Of a DNA stretch of 64,000 bases, positions 1 to 8,276 are shown piece by piece. Position numbers and translations under genes: made by a program. The notes below the pieces were generated by a model. That model had not been told where the DNA came from and ran no database searches. It saw only the letters and a list, made by a program, of their open reading frames with translations. This DNA comes from Arcticibacter eurypsychrophilus (GTDB lineage: Bacteria; Bacteroidota; Bacteroidia; Sphingobacteriales; Sphingobacteriaceae): positions 49,884 through 113,883 of the forward strand of contig NZ_MDFN01000017.1 in assembly GCF_001730525.1 (NCBI RefSeq), in the 5' to 3' direction. Every line of letters starts with the position of its first letter. Within the stretch, counting starts at the first letter, position 1.

Positions 1-1
1 T

Positions 2-58
2 TTTACAAAAGGACAACTACAAACCACATCTGCTAAAGACTTTTTGAATGAGTTATGA
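2..58 (+). CDS. C-terminal end of an unidentified gene (partial)
   Basis: The first bases form an open frame of 18 codons ending in TGA, with the C-terminal residues AKDFLNEL. A hairpin begins about 20 bases after the stop, and the next gene converges from the other strand, which is the layout expected for a gene end. The fragment is too short to assign a family, and the frame could be open by chance. Confidence 0.35.
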   Translation, partial: FTKGQLQTTSAKDFLNEL

Positions 59-64
59 GATCTA

Positions 65-98
65 TTAAAAAAATAAAACCATGCAGTTCTTGCATGGT
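65..98 (-). terminator. Rho-independent terminator of the DUF3276 gene
   Basis: An 8-bp stem (ACCATGCA/TGCATGGT at 78-85 and 91-98) encloses a 5-base loop. On the minus strand it is followed by a T-rich run (the A-rich stretch 65-77 on the plus strand). It lies about 40 bases beyond the stop of the minus-strand gene. On the plus strand it lacks a T tract, so termination from the left would be weaker. Confidence 0.65.
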
Positions 99-139
99 TG
101 AAATAGTATAAATGAGAAACAGGTACTTAAACTCTGTCT

Positions 140-463
140 TTAAAATGTGAAATCATCTTCTGTTTTAGCCACTTCAACGGGGTGTTCAGTGAATTCATAC
201 TTCTTTTCTATAACATCCTGGTGATCTTTAATATAATCGACCGTCCCCTTAAATCCTTCAGCAAACTTCTCAAAATCCTCTTTGTATAAAAAGATCTTGT
301 GTTTAACAAAAACACCGTCCTCTAAACGTTTCTTGCTTTCCGTGATCGTAATGTAATAGTCGTTCGAACGAGTCGACTTTACATCGAAAAAATAGGTGCG
401 CTTTCCAGCTCTTACTTTCTTTGAAAAAACCTCTTCTCTCTCTTTGTTATCAAAATCTCCCAT
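140..463 (-). CDS. PUR-family (DUF3276) DNA/RNA-binding protein
   Basis: The 107-residue product matches the DUF3276 family, small single-domain PUR-like proteins typical of Bacteroidota that are thought to bind single-stranded nucleic acid. Recognisable features are the opening FDNKEREEVFSKKVRAGKR, the FDVKSTRSNDYYITITESKKR strand region and an acidic tail. The open frame extends 16 codons further upstream, but the family normally begins at the MGDFDNKE methionine, so the start is placed at 463. No Shine-Dalgarno is visible. The gene stands alone with its own terminator. Nucleic-acid binding is inferred from the family; the biological role is not known. Confidence 0.85.
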   Translation of the reverse strand: MGDFDNKEREEVFSKKVRAGKRTYFFDVKSTRSNDYYITITESKKRLEDGVFVKHKIFLYKEDFEKFAEGFKGTVDYIKDHQDVIEKKYEFTEHPVEVAKTEDDFTF

Positions 464-542
464 GTTATAGTTAAAGTTTGGTTGGGGTAAATATAATATT
501 TTAATTATCAAAGTTCAAAATACATTTAACACGAAAATTTGT

Positions 543-2336
543 TTATTTTTCCTCTGTAATTTCTTCTTCCAGGAGCTGTCTGTCGTATAAAAGTTTGTAC
601 ACCCCATCCCGTTTTAACAGTTCATAATGATTTCCCTGTTCCACGATCTTGCCATTGTCAAAAACAAGAGTAATATCTGCGTTTTTAATGGTTGAAACGC
701 GATGGGCAATCAATATACTGGTACGCCCGTGCAGATTAGCACCCAGATGTCTTAAAATCTCTTCTTCTGTTTTGGTATCTATGGCGGACAGGCAATCATC
801 CATAATGAGCAGTTTGGGCGATTTAATTAGCGCCCTGGCTATGGAAACCCGCTGTTTTTGTCCCCCCGATAGCGTAACACCCCGTTCGCCAACCATGGTT
901 TCAAACCCATGTTCAAACTTAATGATGTTGTTAAATACGGCTGCATCTTTGGCTGCCTGATATACCTTCGCCATATCTGTTATGCGCTCTCCAAAGGCAA
1001 TGTTGTTGGCAATCGTGTCCGAAAACAGGAATACATCCTGAGGTACGAAGCCAATATTATTCCGATATCTGCTTAAATCTACCTCCTTTAACGGGATTCC
1101 ATCAATAAGAATCGTTCCACTTGTGGGGTCGTACATACGCATAATCAAATTAGCAATACTCGTTTTCCCTGAGCCTGTCCGTCCAATGATGGCCATAAAC
1201 TGACCTGGTTTTACCGTAAACGATACATTATCAAGCGCTACAATTCCTGTATCCGGATAAATAAAAGTGACATTTCTAAATTCAATTTCTCCCGTCATCG
1301 TATATTCCGGCAAACTAACAGAAGTAATATCCGATTCAGTTTTCAGAAATTCATTGATTCTTTTTTGTGATGCTGCGGCACGTTGAATGAGTGAGGTGAC
1401 CCAACCCAGGGACATCACAGGGAACATCAGCATGTTTACATAGACCACAAACTCAGCAATATTTCCCGCCGAAATGGAACCATTAATCACTTCTGCGCCC
1501 CCTATATAAATGGTAACAATGGTACTAATGCCAATCAATAACATCAGAACCGGGTAAAATACGGCCTGAACCTGTACCAGATTTAGCGATGCCTCTTTAT
1601 AATCTTCACTCTCATCAGCAAACTTCTCCCGAATATGATCCTCACGTCCATAGGCTTTAATTACCCGGATTCCGGAGAAATTTTCCTGAACAAAGCCCGA
1701 AAGTTTAGATAACTGTTTCTGAATCTGTTCACTTTTAACGTTGATGCTCGAGTGGATGTAATAAATGATTACCGCCATGATGGGTAAGGGCAGGAGACTG
1801 AAAAAGGCAAGTTTGAGGTTGACGTTGACCATAGAAATAATGATCAGTGCAAATAGAACCACAGTATTTAAACTATACATAATGGCGGGCCCTACATACA
1901 TTCGAACACGGCTCACGTCTTCGGTTACCCTATTCATCAGGTCTCCGGTGTCATTCTTTCTATAAAAGCTCATAGAGAGCTTTTGGTAATAGTTGTAAAT
2001 TTCGTTCTTAAGGTCGTATTCAATATGGCGCGACATCAGGATAATGGTTTGTCTCATAAAAAAAAGAAGGATCCCCCTGATTAGTGCTAGTACAAGTACC
2101 AGTGCTCCAAAAAACAATAAACTGGTTCCGAAGATCTGATAAACAAGCTCTTGTCTTTCAAAGCCATTGAAAAGACGGAAGACGTCAATGTTTTCGCTCA
2201 CCAGGTCGAAGGCGATGCGAATGACACGGGCTGGCAGTACCCCAAAAATATTGGACGTGATCACAAAGATGATCCCGGGGAGCATTCGCCAGCGATATTT
2301 GAAGAAGAATTTATTTAGATATGCAAGATGTTTCAT
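543..2336 (-). CDS. ABC exporter half-transporter (MsbA/MdlB-like)
   Basis: This 597-residue protein has an N-terminal six-helix exporter domain (about residues 15-310) fused to an ATPase domain (about 345-590). The ATPase shows Walker A GRTGSGKTS near residue 385, signature LSGGQKQR near 488, Walker B LLIMDD near 508, D-loop SAID and H-loop IAHR. The residue after the Walker B aspartate is Asp, not the usual catalytic Glu, as in the degenerate sites of heterodimeric exporters such as TM287 or MdlA. No partner half-transporter lies next to it. It sits in the inner membrane and should export lipid, drug or peptide; the substrate cannot be told from sequence. Confidence 0.9.
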   Translation of the reverse strand: MKHLAYLNKFFFKYRWRMLPGIIFVITSNIFGVLPARVIRIAFDLVSENIDVFRLFNGFERQELVYQIFGTSLLFFGALVLVLALIRGILLFFMRQTIILMSRHIEYDLKNEIYNYYQKLSMSFYRKNDTGDLMNRVTEDVSRVRMYVGPAIMYSLNTVVLFALIIISMVNVNLKLAFFSLLPLPIMAVIIYYIHSSINVKSEQIQKQLSKLSGFVQENFSGIRVIKAYGREDHIREKFADESEDYKEASLNLVQVQAVFYPVLMLLIGISTIVTIYIGGAEVINGSISAGNIAEFVVYVNMLMFPVMSLGWVTSLIQRAAASQKRINEFLKTESDITSVSLPEYTMTGEIEFRNVTFIYPDTGIVALDNVSFTVKPGQFMAIIGRTGSGKTSIANLIMRMYDPTSGTILIDGIPLKEVDLSRYRNNIGFVPQDVFLFSDTIANNIAFGERITDMAKVYQAAKDAAVFNNIIKFEHGFETMVGERGVTLSGGQKQRVSIARALIKSPKLLIMDDCLSAIDTKTEEEILRHLGANLHGRTSILIAHRVSTIKNADITLVFDNGKIVEQGNHYELLKRDGVYKLLYDRQLLEEEITEEK

Positions 2337-2347
2337 TCAGCGATATG

Positions 2348-2355
2348 CAAAAGTA
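2348..2355 (-). promoter_or_regulatory. Bacteroidota -7 promoter element for the ABC exporter
   Basis: TACTTTTG on the minus strand fits the Bacteroidota -7 consensus TAnnTTTG and ends 11 bases before the ABC exporter start, implying a very short leader. No clear TTG -33 box is visible at the usual 17-23 base spacing. Confidence 0.4.
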
Positions 2356-2445
2356 ATGAATAAAGCGTTATCCATGATTGTAAATTTGTCATATCCGGGT
2401 AGGAGAGGAGATCGTAATGAGTAGGTCATTGCTATATACCTGAGT

Positions 2446-2533
2446 CGCTGCTCGCAGGCTGCTTGCTCCTTTGGTCACCGCTAAAAACACTGTTTTAGCG
2501 AAGCTGCAAGCGTGAGCGAACGAACAAGCAGCG
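2446..2533. repeat. Imperfect palindromic element in a 347-bp gap
   Basis: The gap between the divergent ABC exporter and LeuDH-like genes contains nested inverted repeats. The inner one is CGCTAAAA/TTTTAGCG (2479-2486 and 2493-2500) around a 6-base loop. The outer arms are GCTGCTTG (2458-2465) and CAAGCAGC (2525-2532). The word CGAACAAGCA also occurs in the stronger inverted repeat at 23447-23504, so the two may belong to one dispersed family. There is no T tract, and genes on both sides read away from it, so it is not a terminator. The rest of the gap holds only the two promoters. Confidence 0.45.
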
Positions 2534-2678
2534 AAGATGCATTAAAACCATATTCTTCTTGTCTCCTTAATGTGTTCAAGTAAGTATCAATATGTCCGGA
2601 ATTATCTGTTAGCTTGAACTAACGGATTAATTCCCTTTATATTATCGCTATTAAAGATAAATAATTAAGAAAAAGTAT

Positions 2679-2686
2679 TACTTTTG
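2679..2686 (+). promoter_or_regulatory. -7 promoter element for the LeuDH-like gene
   Basis: TACTTTTG fits TAnnTTTG. It overlaps a possible TTG start codon at 2684, so transcription would begin after that codon. This supports the ATG at 2711 as the true start. The -33 region is poor. Confidence 0.45.
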
Positions 2687-2710
2687 AGCTCTCATTCCGT
2701 CACGAAAAAT

Positions 2711-3799
2711 ATGTCTTTAAAGTCGTTTGAAGAAAGTTCTGTATTTAATCAGCTTAGTAAATGTTCCCATCAGAATGTGGTTTTCTGCAGTGATGAGGAC
2801 ACCGGATTACAAGCTATTATTGCCATACATGATACTACATTAGGTCCTGCACTTGGTGGAACCCGTATGTGGACCTATGCAACCGAAGCAGATGCGTTGA
2901 AAGATGTATTGCGTCTTTCGCGTACTATGACCTATAAGGCTGCAATCACAGGATTGAATCTTGGTGGTGGAAATGCCGTGATCATTGGCGATAGTTCTAC
3001 CGGTAAAACTGAAGCGCTGATGCGTCGTTTTGGACGGTTTATCAAAAATCTGAATGGTTCATTTATTACTGCTGAAGATTTGGGTACGAATCCGAAAGAT
3101 ATGGAGTACATCCGCATGGAAACTCAATATGTAACGGGCGTTCCTGAAACACTTGGAGGCAGCGGAGATCCGTCTCCAATTGCTGCAAAAGGTGTTTTGA
3201 TGGGGATTAAGGCCTGTATAAAAGAACATTTTGGTAACGATAGTTTAATTGGCCGTACGGTTGCTGTGCAGGGAGCGGGACAGGTAGGAGAGAACCTGAT
3301 CCATTTGCTTCGTGAAGAGCATACAAAGGTATATGTGAGTGATATAAATGAAGAACGGGCGATGCTGGTTGCTGCTAAATATGGCGCTCATGCCATCCCC
3401 AACAACAGTATCCTTGATCTGGAGTTTGATGTTTACGCTCCATGTGCTATGGGTGCAACGATTAATTCGGAAACTATTCCCCGAATGAAGTGTGCAATTA
3501 TAGCTGGATCGGCAAATAATCAGCTGGCGGATGAAGATGTACATGGACAGATGCTTCTTGAAAAAGGAATTCTGTATGCACCGGATTACCTGATTAATGC
3601 AGGTGGAATGATTAATTGTTATTCGGAGCTGGCCGGGTTTAGTCGTAAGCGTACCATGCAGCTGGCAGAGAATATTTATTCGGCTACCAGAGGAGTATTA
3701 CAAAAATCAATACGTGATCAAATTCCAGCGAATCGTGCTGCAGATATCATTGCGGAAAAAAGAATTTCTGACATAAGAAAAATCAAGGGATCATTCTAA
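2711..3799 (+). CDS. Leucine/Glu/Phe/Val dehydrogenase-family protein with altered catalytic lysine
   Basis: The 362-residue protein aligns along its length with amino-acid dehydrogenases of the LeuDH type, which oxidatively deaminate branched-chain amino acids with NAD+. The substrate-site lysine in TMTYK (residue 76), the aspartate in TAEDLG (123) and the Rossmann fingerprint GAGQVG are present. The catalytic lysine of the GGGK motif (K80 of Bacillus LeuDH) is Asn at residue 88, codon AAT at 2972-2974. The fold and NAD site therefore look intact, but normal deaminase chemistry is doubtful. The start is set at ATG 2711 because a -7 promoter element covers the upstream TTG. It may be a catalytically altered paralogue or have a non-enzymatic role. 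Confidence 0.85.
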   Translation: MSLKSFEESSVFNQLSKCSHQNVVFCSDEDTGLQAIIAIHDTTLGPALGGTRMWTYATEADALKDVLRLSRTMTYKAAITGLNLGGGNAVIIGDSSTGKTEALMRRFGRFIKNLNGSFITAEDLGTNPKDMEYIRMETQYVTGVPETLGGSGDPSPIAAKGVLMGIKACIKEHFGNDSLIGRTVAVQGAGQVGENLIHLLREEHTKVYVSDINEERAMLVAAKYGAHAIPNNSILDLEFDVYAPCAMGATINSETIPRMKCAIIAGSANNQLADEDVHGQMLLEKGILYAPDYLINAGGMINCYSELAGFSRKRTMQLAENIYSATRGVLQKSIRDQIPANRAADIIAEKRISDIRKIKGSF

Positions 3800-3881
3800 A
3801 TATTTAAAGCTTTCTGCCTTTTGCAGTAGGCTTAAATGATCAAAAATAATAGTACAAATTTATATAAATCGTTCTTATAAC

Positions 3882-4829
3882 ATGTTAAATAGAAGGCAGC
3901 TTAGAGTGAAGGTATTGCAGGTTTTATATGCATACCAGGCATCTGAAGACAAAGTAGTTAAAACTTTTGAAAAGAAATTATTAGAAAGTGTAGACGAAGT
4001 TTACGAAATGTACATCTCGCTGCTGGGTTTACTTGTTAATGTAGCAGATTATGTTTTGGTCGATGCGGATGAGCGCGCCAATAAACACCGTCCGGATGAA
4101 ACCGACCTTCATGCAAATACTAAGTTAAACACCAATAGATTTATTCAGTTATTACGTGATCATCCTGCCTACCAGGCTGGAGCACAAAAGTATGCATTGG
4201 AGTATAGCTTTGATCGCGAAGTGATTAAGGATATTTTCAATATCTTAAAATCGTCGGAAGCTTACGAGGCCTATCTGTTGAGTGAAGATACTTCGTTACG
4301 TTCGGAAAAGGAAATTATCAAATATATTTTTAAAAAGATTATTCGTAAGACTCCGGGCATCGAACAAGTTTTTGAAGAGAAATTTATCAACTGGTCTGTA
4401 GATAAGGATGTGCTTGAAGCGATGATGGCTAAAACATTCAGCAATTTCCAGAGCGAGGTGGCTAAAGAGAATAAATTGTCGCTGATTAGTGCATCATGGA
4501 GTGAGGACCGGGATTATATTCTTGATCTGACCAGAAGGGTGATTACATTTGATCAGGAGTTTCAAAAATACATCGCTGATAAAACAGAAAAATGGGATGC
4601 GGAGCGAATTGCTGTGATCGACATCCTACTAATGAAAATGGCTATTTCCGAGTTGGTACATTTTCCGGAGATCCCTGTAAAGGTGACCATGAATGAATAT
4701 ATAGAAATTGCAAAAGAGTTTAGTACACCTAAGAGTAATTTGTTTATTAATGGTATTTTAGACAAAATTATGTTGGACCTTAGAGCTGCCGGAAAAATCC
4801 GTAAAACTGGTAGGGGATTAATAGAATAA
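3882..4829 (+). CDS. nusB: Transcription antitermination factor NusB (long form)
   Basis: The 315-residue protein is about twice the length of E. coli NusB (139 aa). The NusB fold lies in the C-terminal half (about 180-305), including DILLMKMAISEL and the closing NEYIEIAKEFS...FINGILDKI pattern. The N-terminal half carries the opening RRQLRVKVLQVLYAYQ and a helical extension usual in Bacteroidota. NusB joins S10/NusE in the rRNA antitermination complex. It heads a run of closely spaced plus-strand genes: the DUF1573 lipoprotein starts 9 bases after its stop and yajC follows at once. Confidence 0.93.
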   Translation: MLNRRQLRVKVLQVLYAYQASEDKVVKTFEKKLLESVDEVYEMYISLLGLLVNVADYVLVDADERANKHRPDETDLHANTKLNTNRFIQLLRDHPAYQAGAQKYALEYSFDREVIKDIFNILKSSEAYEAYLLSEDTSLRSEKEIIKYIFKKIIRKTPGIEQVFEEKFINWSVDKDVLEAMMAKTFSNFQSEVAKENKLSLISASWSEDRDYILDLTRRVITFDQEFQKYIADKTEKWDAERIAVIDILLMKMAISELVHFPEIPVKVTMNEYIEIAKEFSTPKSNLFINGILDKIMLDLRAAGKIRKTGRGLIE

Positions 4830-4837
4830 AACTAGAT

Positions 4838-5272
4838 ATGAAAAAGTTTCTTATTATCGCGATCGCTGCTATTGCCGTTAGTGTGAGTTCATGTAACAGC
4901 AATAAATCTAAAGTAACCAGTGCAGATTCAATCGTTTCTGACTCGGTGAGTAAGGCTACTATGGTCTTCGAAAGTAGTGTCTACAACTTCGGTAAAATTA
5001 CTGAAGGGGACAAGGTTGCTTATGATTTTAAATTTAAAAATACAGGGACTGACCCTTTAATCATTTCAAATGCTACGGCTAGTTGTGGTTGTACAGTGCC
5101 TGATTATCCACACGAGCCCATTGCACCGGGTGCAAGTGCTGCGATTAAAGTAGTATTTGATAGTACCGGCAAAAGTGGAATGCAAAACAAACAGGTAATG
5201 ATTACCTCCAATGCCGTAAACGCTTCAACCGAACTATTTCTTAAAGGGGAAGTTCAATCTTTAAATAAATAA
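4838..5272 (+). CDS. DUF1573 lipoprotein
   Basis: A 144-residue protein with a lipoprotein signal peptide (MKKFLIIAIAA..., lipobox VSSC with the Cys near residue 19), then a single DUF1573 domain (about 43-140). That domain has an Ig-like beta-sandwich character and the family signature SCGCTVPDYP followed by PIAPGASAAI. The mature protein should be anchored in the envelope facing the periplasm or the outside. The function of DUF1573 is not established. The gene lies between nusB and yajC, with gaps of 8 bases each side, and is probably cotranscribed. Confidence 0.85.
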   Translation: MKKFLIIAIAAIAVSVSSCNSNKSKVTSADSIVSDSVSKATMVFESSVYNFGKITEGDKVAYDFKFKNTGTDPLIISNATASCGCTVPDYPHEPIAPGASAAIKVVFDSTGKSGMQNKQVMITSNAVNASTELFLKGEVQSLNK

Positions 5273-5280
5273 CCATAAAA

Positions 5281-5598
5281 ATGACTACATCAATTTTATT
5301 ACAATTACCAGGTACTTCTCAACTGATGAGTTTCCTGCCGATGGTGTTAATTATCGTCGTATTTTACTTTTTCATGATTCGCCCTCAAATGAAGAAGGCG
5401 AAGGATCAGAAGAAATTTATTGAAGAACTTAAAAAAGGTGATAAGGTGATTACTTCTGCAGGTATTCATGGAAAAATTGTTGAAATGAATGATACTTCTT
5501 TCCTTATCGAAGTGGAAAGTGGTACTAAAATTCGCTTTGATAAATCAGCAATTTCTCTTGATGCTTCTAAGGCAATGAACACCAACGTTAAAGCTTAG
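5281..5598 (+). CDS. yajC: Preprotein translocase accessory subunit YajC
   Basis: The 105-residue protein has a single N-terminal membrane segment (about 15-35, with VLIIVVFYFFMIRPQ) followed by the YajC signature MKKAKDQKKFIEELKKGDKVITSAGIHG-type soluble domain (quoted here only as a pattern). YajC associates with SecDF, which is encoded in this window at 17.9-20.9 kb. It is the third gene of the nusB cluster. Confidence 0.95.
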   Translation: MTTSILLQLPGTSQLMSFLPMVLIIVVFYFFMIRPQMKKAKDQKKFIEELKKGDKVITSAGIHGKIVEMNDTSFLIEVESGTKIRFDKSAISLDASKAMNTNVKA

Positions 5599-5797
5599 AA
5601 AAAGAAATAGGGAGATTGCTATTTTTGAATAGTGTAGCTCTTTTTTAATGCATTACTTCCTCAAAATTAATCTGTAATGGATTTTAATTTTGGGGATTAT
5701 TTGTTTAATTGATTTTTATCAAAAAGGCATTCCTCTAATCGTATTAGATACAGATGCTTTGTTTGGTAGGGGTAATTTTATTATATATTTACGAATT

Positions 5798-6742
5798 ATG
5801 CCCCTGACAAGTTTAAATCGGATTGAAAGACGAAGGCTGACAGTTTTTTTAAGCTGTTTAATAGTCGCGTTTGCAACCTGGATGCTAATCGCCTTGTCTG
5901 GTAATTATAAATACAGGGTAGATTCCCGGATTAACTATATTGATCCTCCTGAAAACCGTGCCTATCATCCTTTGCAGGAAGATAGCGTTTCACTGCAGAT
6001 TGAAGGATCAGGATGGCAGTTATTGTTTTCGAGGTTGCGACTTCAACCCCCGGTTATTAATGTTAGTTTGAGCGCCCTGAGTTCGCGTAGTTATATTGTG
6101 TTTTCAAATCAGATGAATGATCTGAATAAGCAGTTTGAATCTAATCAGCGTGTTATTGCAGTTAATCCGGATACCCTTTTCTTTGATTTTTCTAAGCGAT
6201 CGGTCAAGAAGGTCCCCATTAAATTGATTAAGGACATCTCATTTGTGCCTACCTATGGAATTTCAGGACCTATCAAACTGATTCCGGATCATGTAATCGT
6301 GAATGGAGCAGCGGTTGATTTGAAAAAGTTCAAATTTTGGCCTACATCCGTCTTTAAAAGAGTTGATGTTAAAGATACTATTTTGGCCAAAGTAGGCTTT
6401 ATAAAATCGAACGTTGATAATATGGATATTTTCCCCTTGTCCGTTAAAGTCGAAATTCCTATAGAACGATTTACTGAAAAGATAGTTAAAGTTCCTATTA
6501 AAGTGTTAAATGCGGAGGGTTATGATGTGCATGTGTTGCCTGAAAAGGTATCGATCACTGTATTAACCGCTTTAAGCCGCTATGCAAGTGTAAATCAGGA
6601 CTCCTTCGAGGTATCTATAAATTTAAAGGATTCCAGAGAACAGGGATATTCTCAACTTCCGTTAAAGCTTACACATATTCCGGGATATTCAAAACTGGTT
6701 AAGGTTGATCCGCAGGTAGTTGATTTCTTCATAAAAAAATGA
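5798..6742 (+). CDS. YbbR-like domain protein
   Basis: The 314-residue product has one N-terminal membrane helix (about 16-36) and an extracytoplasmic region with YbbR-like repeats, such as the segments around VKKVPIKL and EKIVKVPIKVL. In Firmicutes a YbbR protein (CdaR) regulates the diadenylate cyclase CdaA; no cyclase gene is next to it here, so that role is not assigned. The frame is open to 5690, but the methionine at 5798 sits right before the positively charged segment preceding the membrane helix and is the better start. The stop overlaps the coaE start (ATGA), suggesting translational coupling. Confidence 0.75.
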   Translation: MPLTSLNRIERRRLTVFLSCLIVAFATWMLIALSGNYKYRVDSRINYIDPPENRAYHPLQEDSVSLQIEGSGWQLLFSRLRLQPPVINVSLSALSSRSYIVFSNQMNDLNKQFESNQRVIAVNPDTLFFDFSKRSVKKVPIKLIKDISFVPTYGISGPIKLIPDHVIVNGAAVDLKKFKFWPTSVFKRVDVKDTILAKVGFIKSNVDNMDIFPLSVKVEIPIERFTEKIVKVPIKVLNAEGYDVHVLPEKVSITVLTALSRYASVNQDSFEVSINLKDSREQGYSQLPLKLTHIPGYSKLVKVDPQVVDFFIKK

Positions 6743-7338
6743 TGTTAAAAATTGGAATTACAGGCGGGATAGGTACCGGTAAAACAACGGTATGCCGGAT
6801 ATTCGAGCTACTGGGGGTTCCGGTGTATTATGCTGATGCACGTGCTAAGTTAGTGATGCATACGGATAAAGAGCTTATTGCATCTGTTAAAGCAGTATTT
6901 GGTGATGAGGTTTATTCCTCTGGGGTACTCAACCGTTCCATGCTTGGTGCTCTGGTTTTTAACGATGCCAACTTACTTAACAAACTCAACGCATTGGTTC
7001 ATCCTGCGGTGTTTCGTGATTTTAAACAATGGTCGGAGGATCAGAATTGTAAATATGTATTGAAGGAGGCTGCTATACTTTTCGAAAGTGGCTCCGATCA
7101 GGATTGTGATTATACCCTGTTGGTAAAGTCGCCTTTGTCGCTTCGGATTTCCCGGATCATGCAGCGGGATACCATGAGCAGGGATGATATTATGAAAAGA
7201 ATGGATAAACAGATGAGTGAGGAAGAGAAGGAAAAGCGGGCGGACTTCTGCGTTCTGAATGATGAGCTGAACCTAATTATTCCTCAGGTATTGGAGCTGC
7301 ATAAGCGATTTGTTACTTTATCGGAAGGTAAGATATGA
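6739..7338 (+). CDS. coaE: Dephospho-CoA kinase
   Basis: The 199-residue length is typical for CoaE, which phosphorylates dephospho-CoA in the last step of coenzyme A synthesis in the cytoplasm. The P-loop GITGGIGTGKTT is at residues 6-17, followed by DARAK and the HP motif (LVHPAVF) of the family. Two ATG codons are adjacent at 6739 and 6742; either may be used. The gene overlaps both neighbours by 4 bases, so it is part of one translationally coupled series. Confidence 0.95.
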   Translation: MMLKIGITGGIGTGKTTVCRIFELLGVPVYYADARAKLVMHTDKELIASVKAVFGDEVYSSGVLNRSMLGALVFNDANLLNKLNALVHPAVFRDFKQWSEDQNCKYVLKEAAILFESGSDQDCDYTLLVKSPLSLRISRIMQRDTMSRDDIMKRMDKQMSEEEKEKRADFCVLNDELNLIIPQVLELHKRFVTLSEGKI

Positions 7339-8276
7339 TTTTGCCTGACTTTATTCGTGTGGGTGATCATGGTCTATATTGTGCCGTTGGAGCGTTTTAT
7401 CTGGATCCTAAATTACCGGTAAAGGTTGCACTGATTTCTCATGCGCATGGAGATCATGCCTGTCCGGGTAATGATACGATCTATTGTACGCCTGCTACGG
7501 AGTCTATTATGAAGCTACGGTTAAGGAAAAATGCTGGTAGGGAATTTCATTTATTTGATTTTCATCAGCCTTTTTATATCAATCAGGTAAAGATTACTTT
7601 TATTTCTGCGGGTCATATTCTGGGTTCTGCACAGATCCTGATGGAGTATGAGGGAATGCGATACCTGTATACGGGAGATATTAAAATGCAGGCTGATCCA
7701 ACGTGTGAGCCGCTTGAAAGTGTGCAGGCTGATGTGTTAATTACGGAAACTACTTTTGCAAATCCTGAGGTGATTCATCCAGATCCGATAGAAGAAATTA
7801 AGAAATTAAATGCTTCAAACCATAATGTATTGCTCGGTTCTTATGCTTTAGGGAAAAGTCAGCGGTTAATTCATCTTATTTCAGCATATTGTCCTCAACG
7901 AAGTGTACTTTTGCATCATTCAATGCTCGGTATTACAAAGATTTACGAGGATTATGGATTTAATCCAGGAGATTATCAGCCTTATAACAGAAAATTGATG
8001 AAGTTTCCCGATAAGGGATTTGTTTATATCGTTCCTCCACTTACCTTTAATTGCTATTTTAGGGCTAAAGGAGTTTTAAGGGCGTTTGCCTCTGGATGGA
8101 AAAAATTACAGGCCAGCAATGACCTGGAATTATATATATCGGATCACGCAGATTGGAATGATATTTTGAAATATATACAGGAAGTTAATCCTGCAGAAAT
8201 ATGGACTCTTCATGGGGACGGCGAGCATCTTAGAAAGCATTTTTCAGGTGTTTTACCGGTTAAAATTTTAATGTAA
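7335..8276 (+). CDS. MBL-fold exonuclease-like hydrolase (COG1236)
   Basis: The 313-residue metallo-beta-lactamase-fold protein belongs to the group annotated as exonucleases related to RNA-processing MBL nucleases. Metal ligands are visible: SHAHGDH (residues 35-41), the GHILGSAQ histidine near 95, the TGD aspartate near 113 and the C-terminal ISDHADW. The same family includes the DNA-ligase-associated exonuclease, but no DNA ligase lies nearby here. The start overlaps coaE by 4 bases and the stop overlaps the DUF5522 start by one base. Nuclease activity is inferred from the family; DNA versus RNA substrate is open. Confidence 0.85.
   Translation: MILPDFIRVGDHGLYCAVGAFYLDPKLPVKVALISHAHGDHACPGNDTIYCTPATESIMKLRLRKNAGREFHLFDFHQPFYINQVKITFISAGHILGSAQILMEYEGMRYLYTGDIKMQADPTCEPLESVQADVLITETTFANPEVIHPDPIEEIKKLNASNHNVLLGSYALGKSQRLIHLISAYCPQRSVLLHHSMLGITKIYEDYGFNPGDYQPYNRKLMKFPDKGFVYIVPPLTFNCYFRAKGVLRAFASGWKKLQASNDLELYISDHADWNDILKYIQEVNPAEIWTLHGDGEHLRKHFSGVLPVKILM

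Noticed and set aside
649..960. Plus-strand ORF of 103 codons opposite the ABC exporter
   Set aside because: It lies wholly within the antisense of the conserved ATPase domain and has no family resemblance.
2684..2710. TTG at 2684 as the start of the LeuDH-like protein
   Set aside because: A -7 promoter element covers the codon, and the conserved protein begins at ATG 2711.
5798..6742. Assigning the YbbR protein as the cyclase regulator CdaR
   Set aside because: No diadenylate cyclase gene lies next to it, and the region is not otherwise like the cdaA operon.
7335..8276. Naming the MBL nuclease as the DNA-ligase-associated exonuclease
   Set aside because: The family resemblance is present, but no DNA ligase or helicase partner is encoded in this window.
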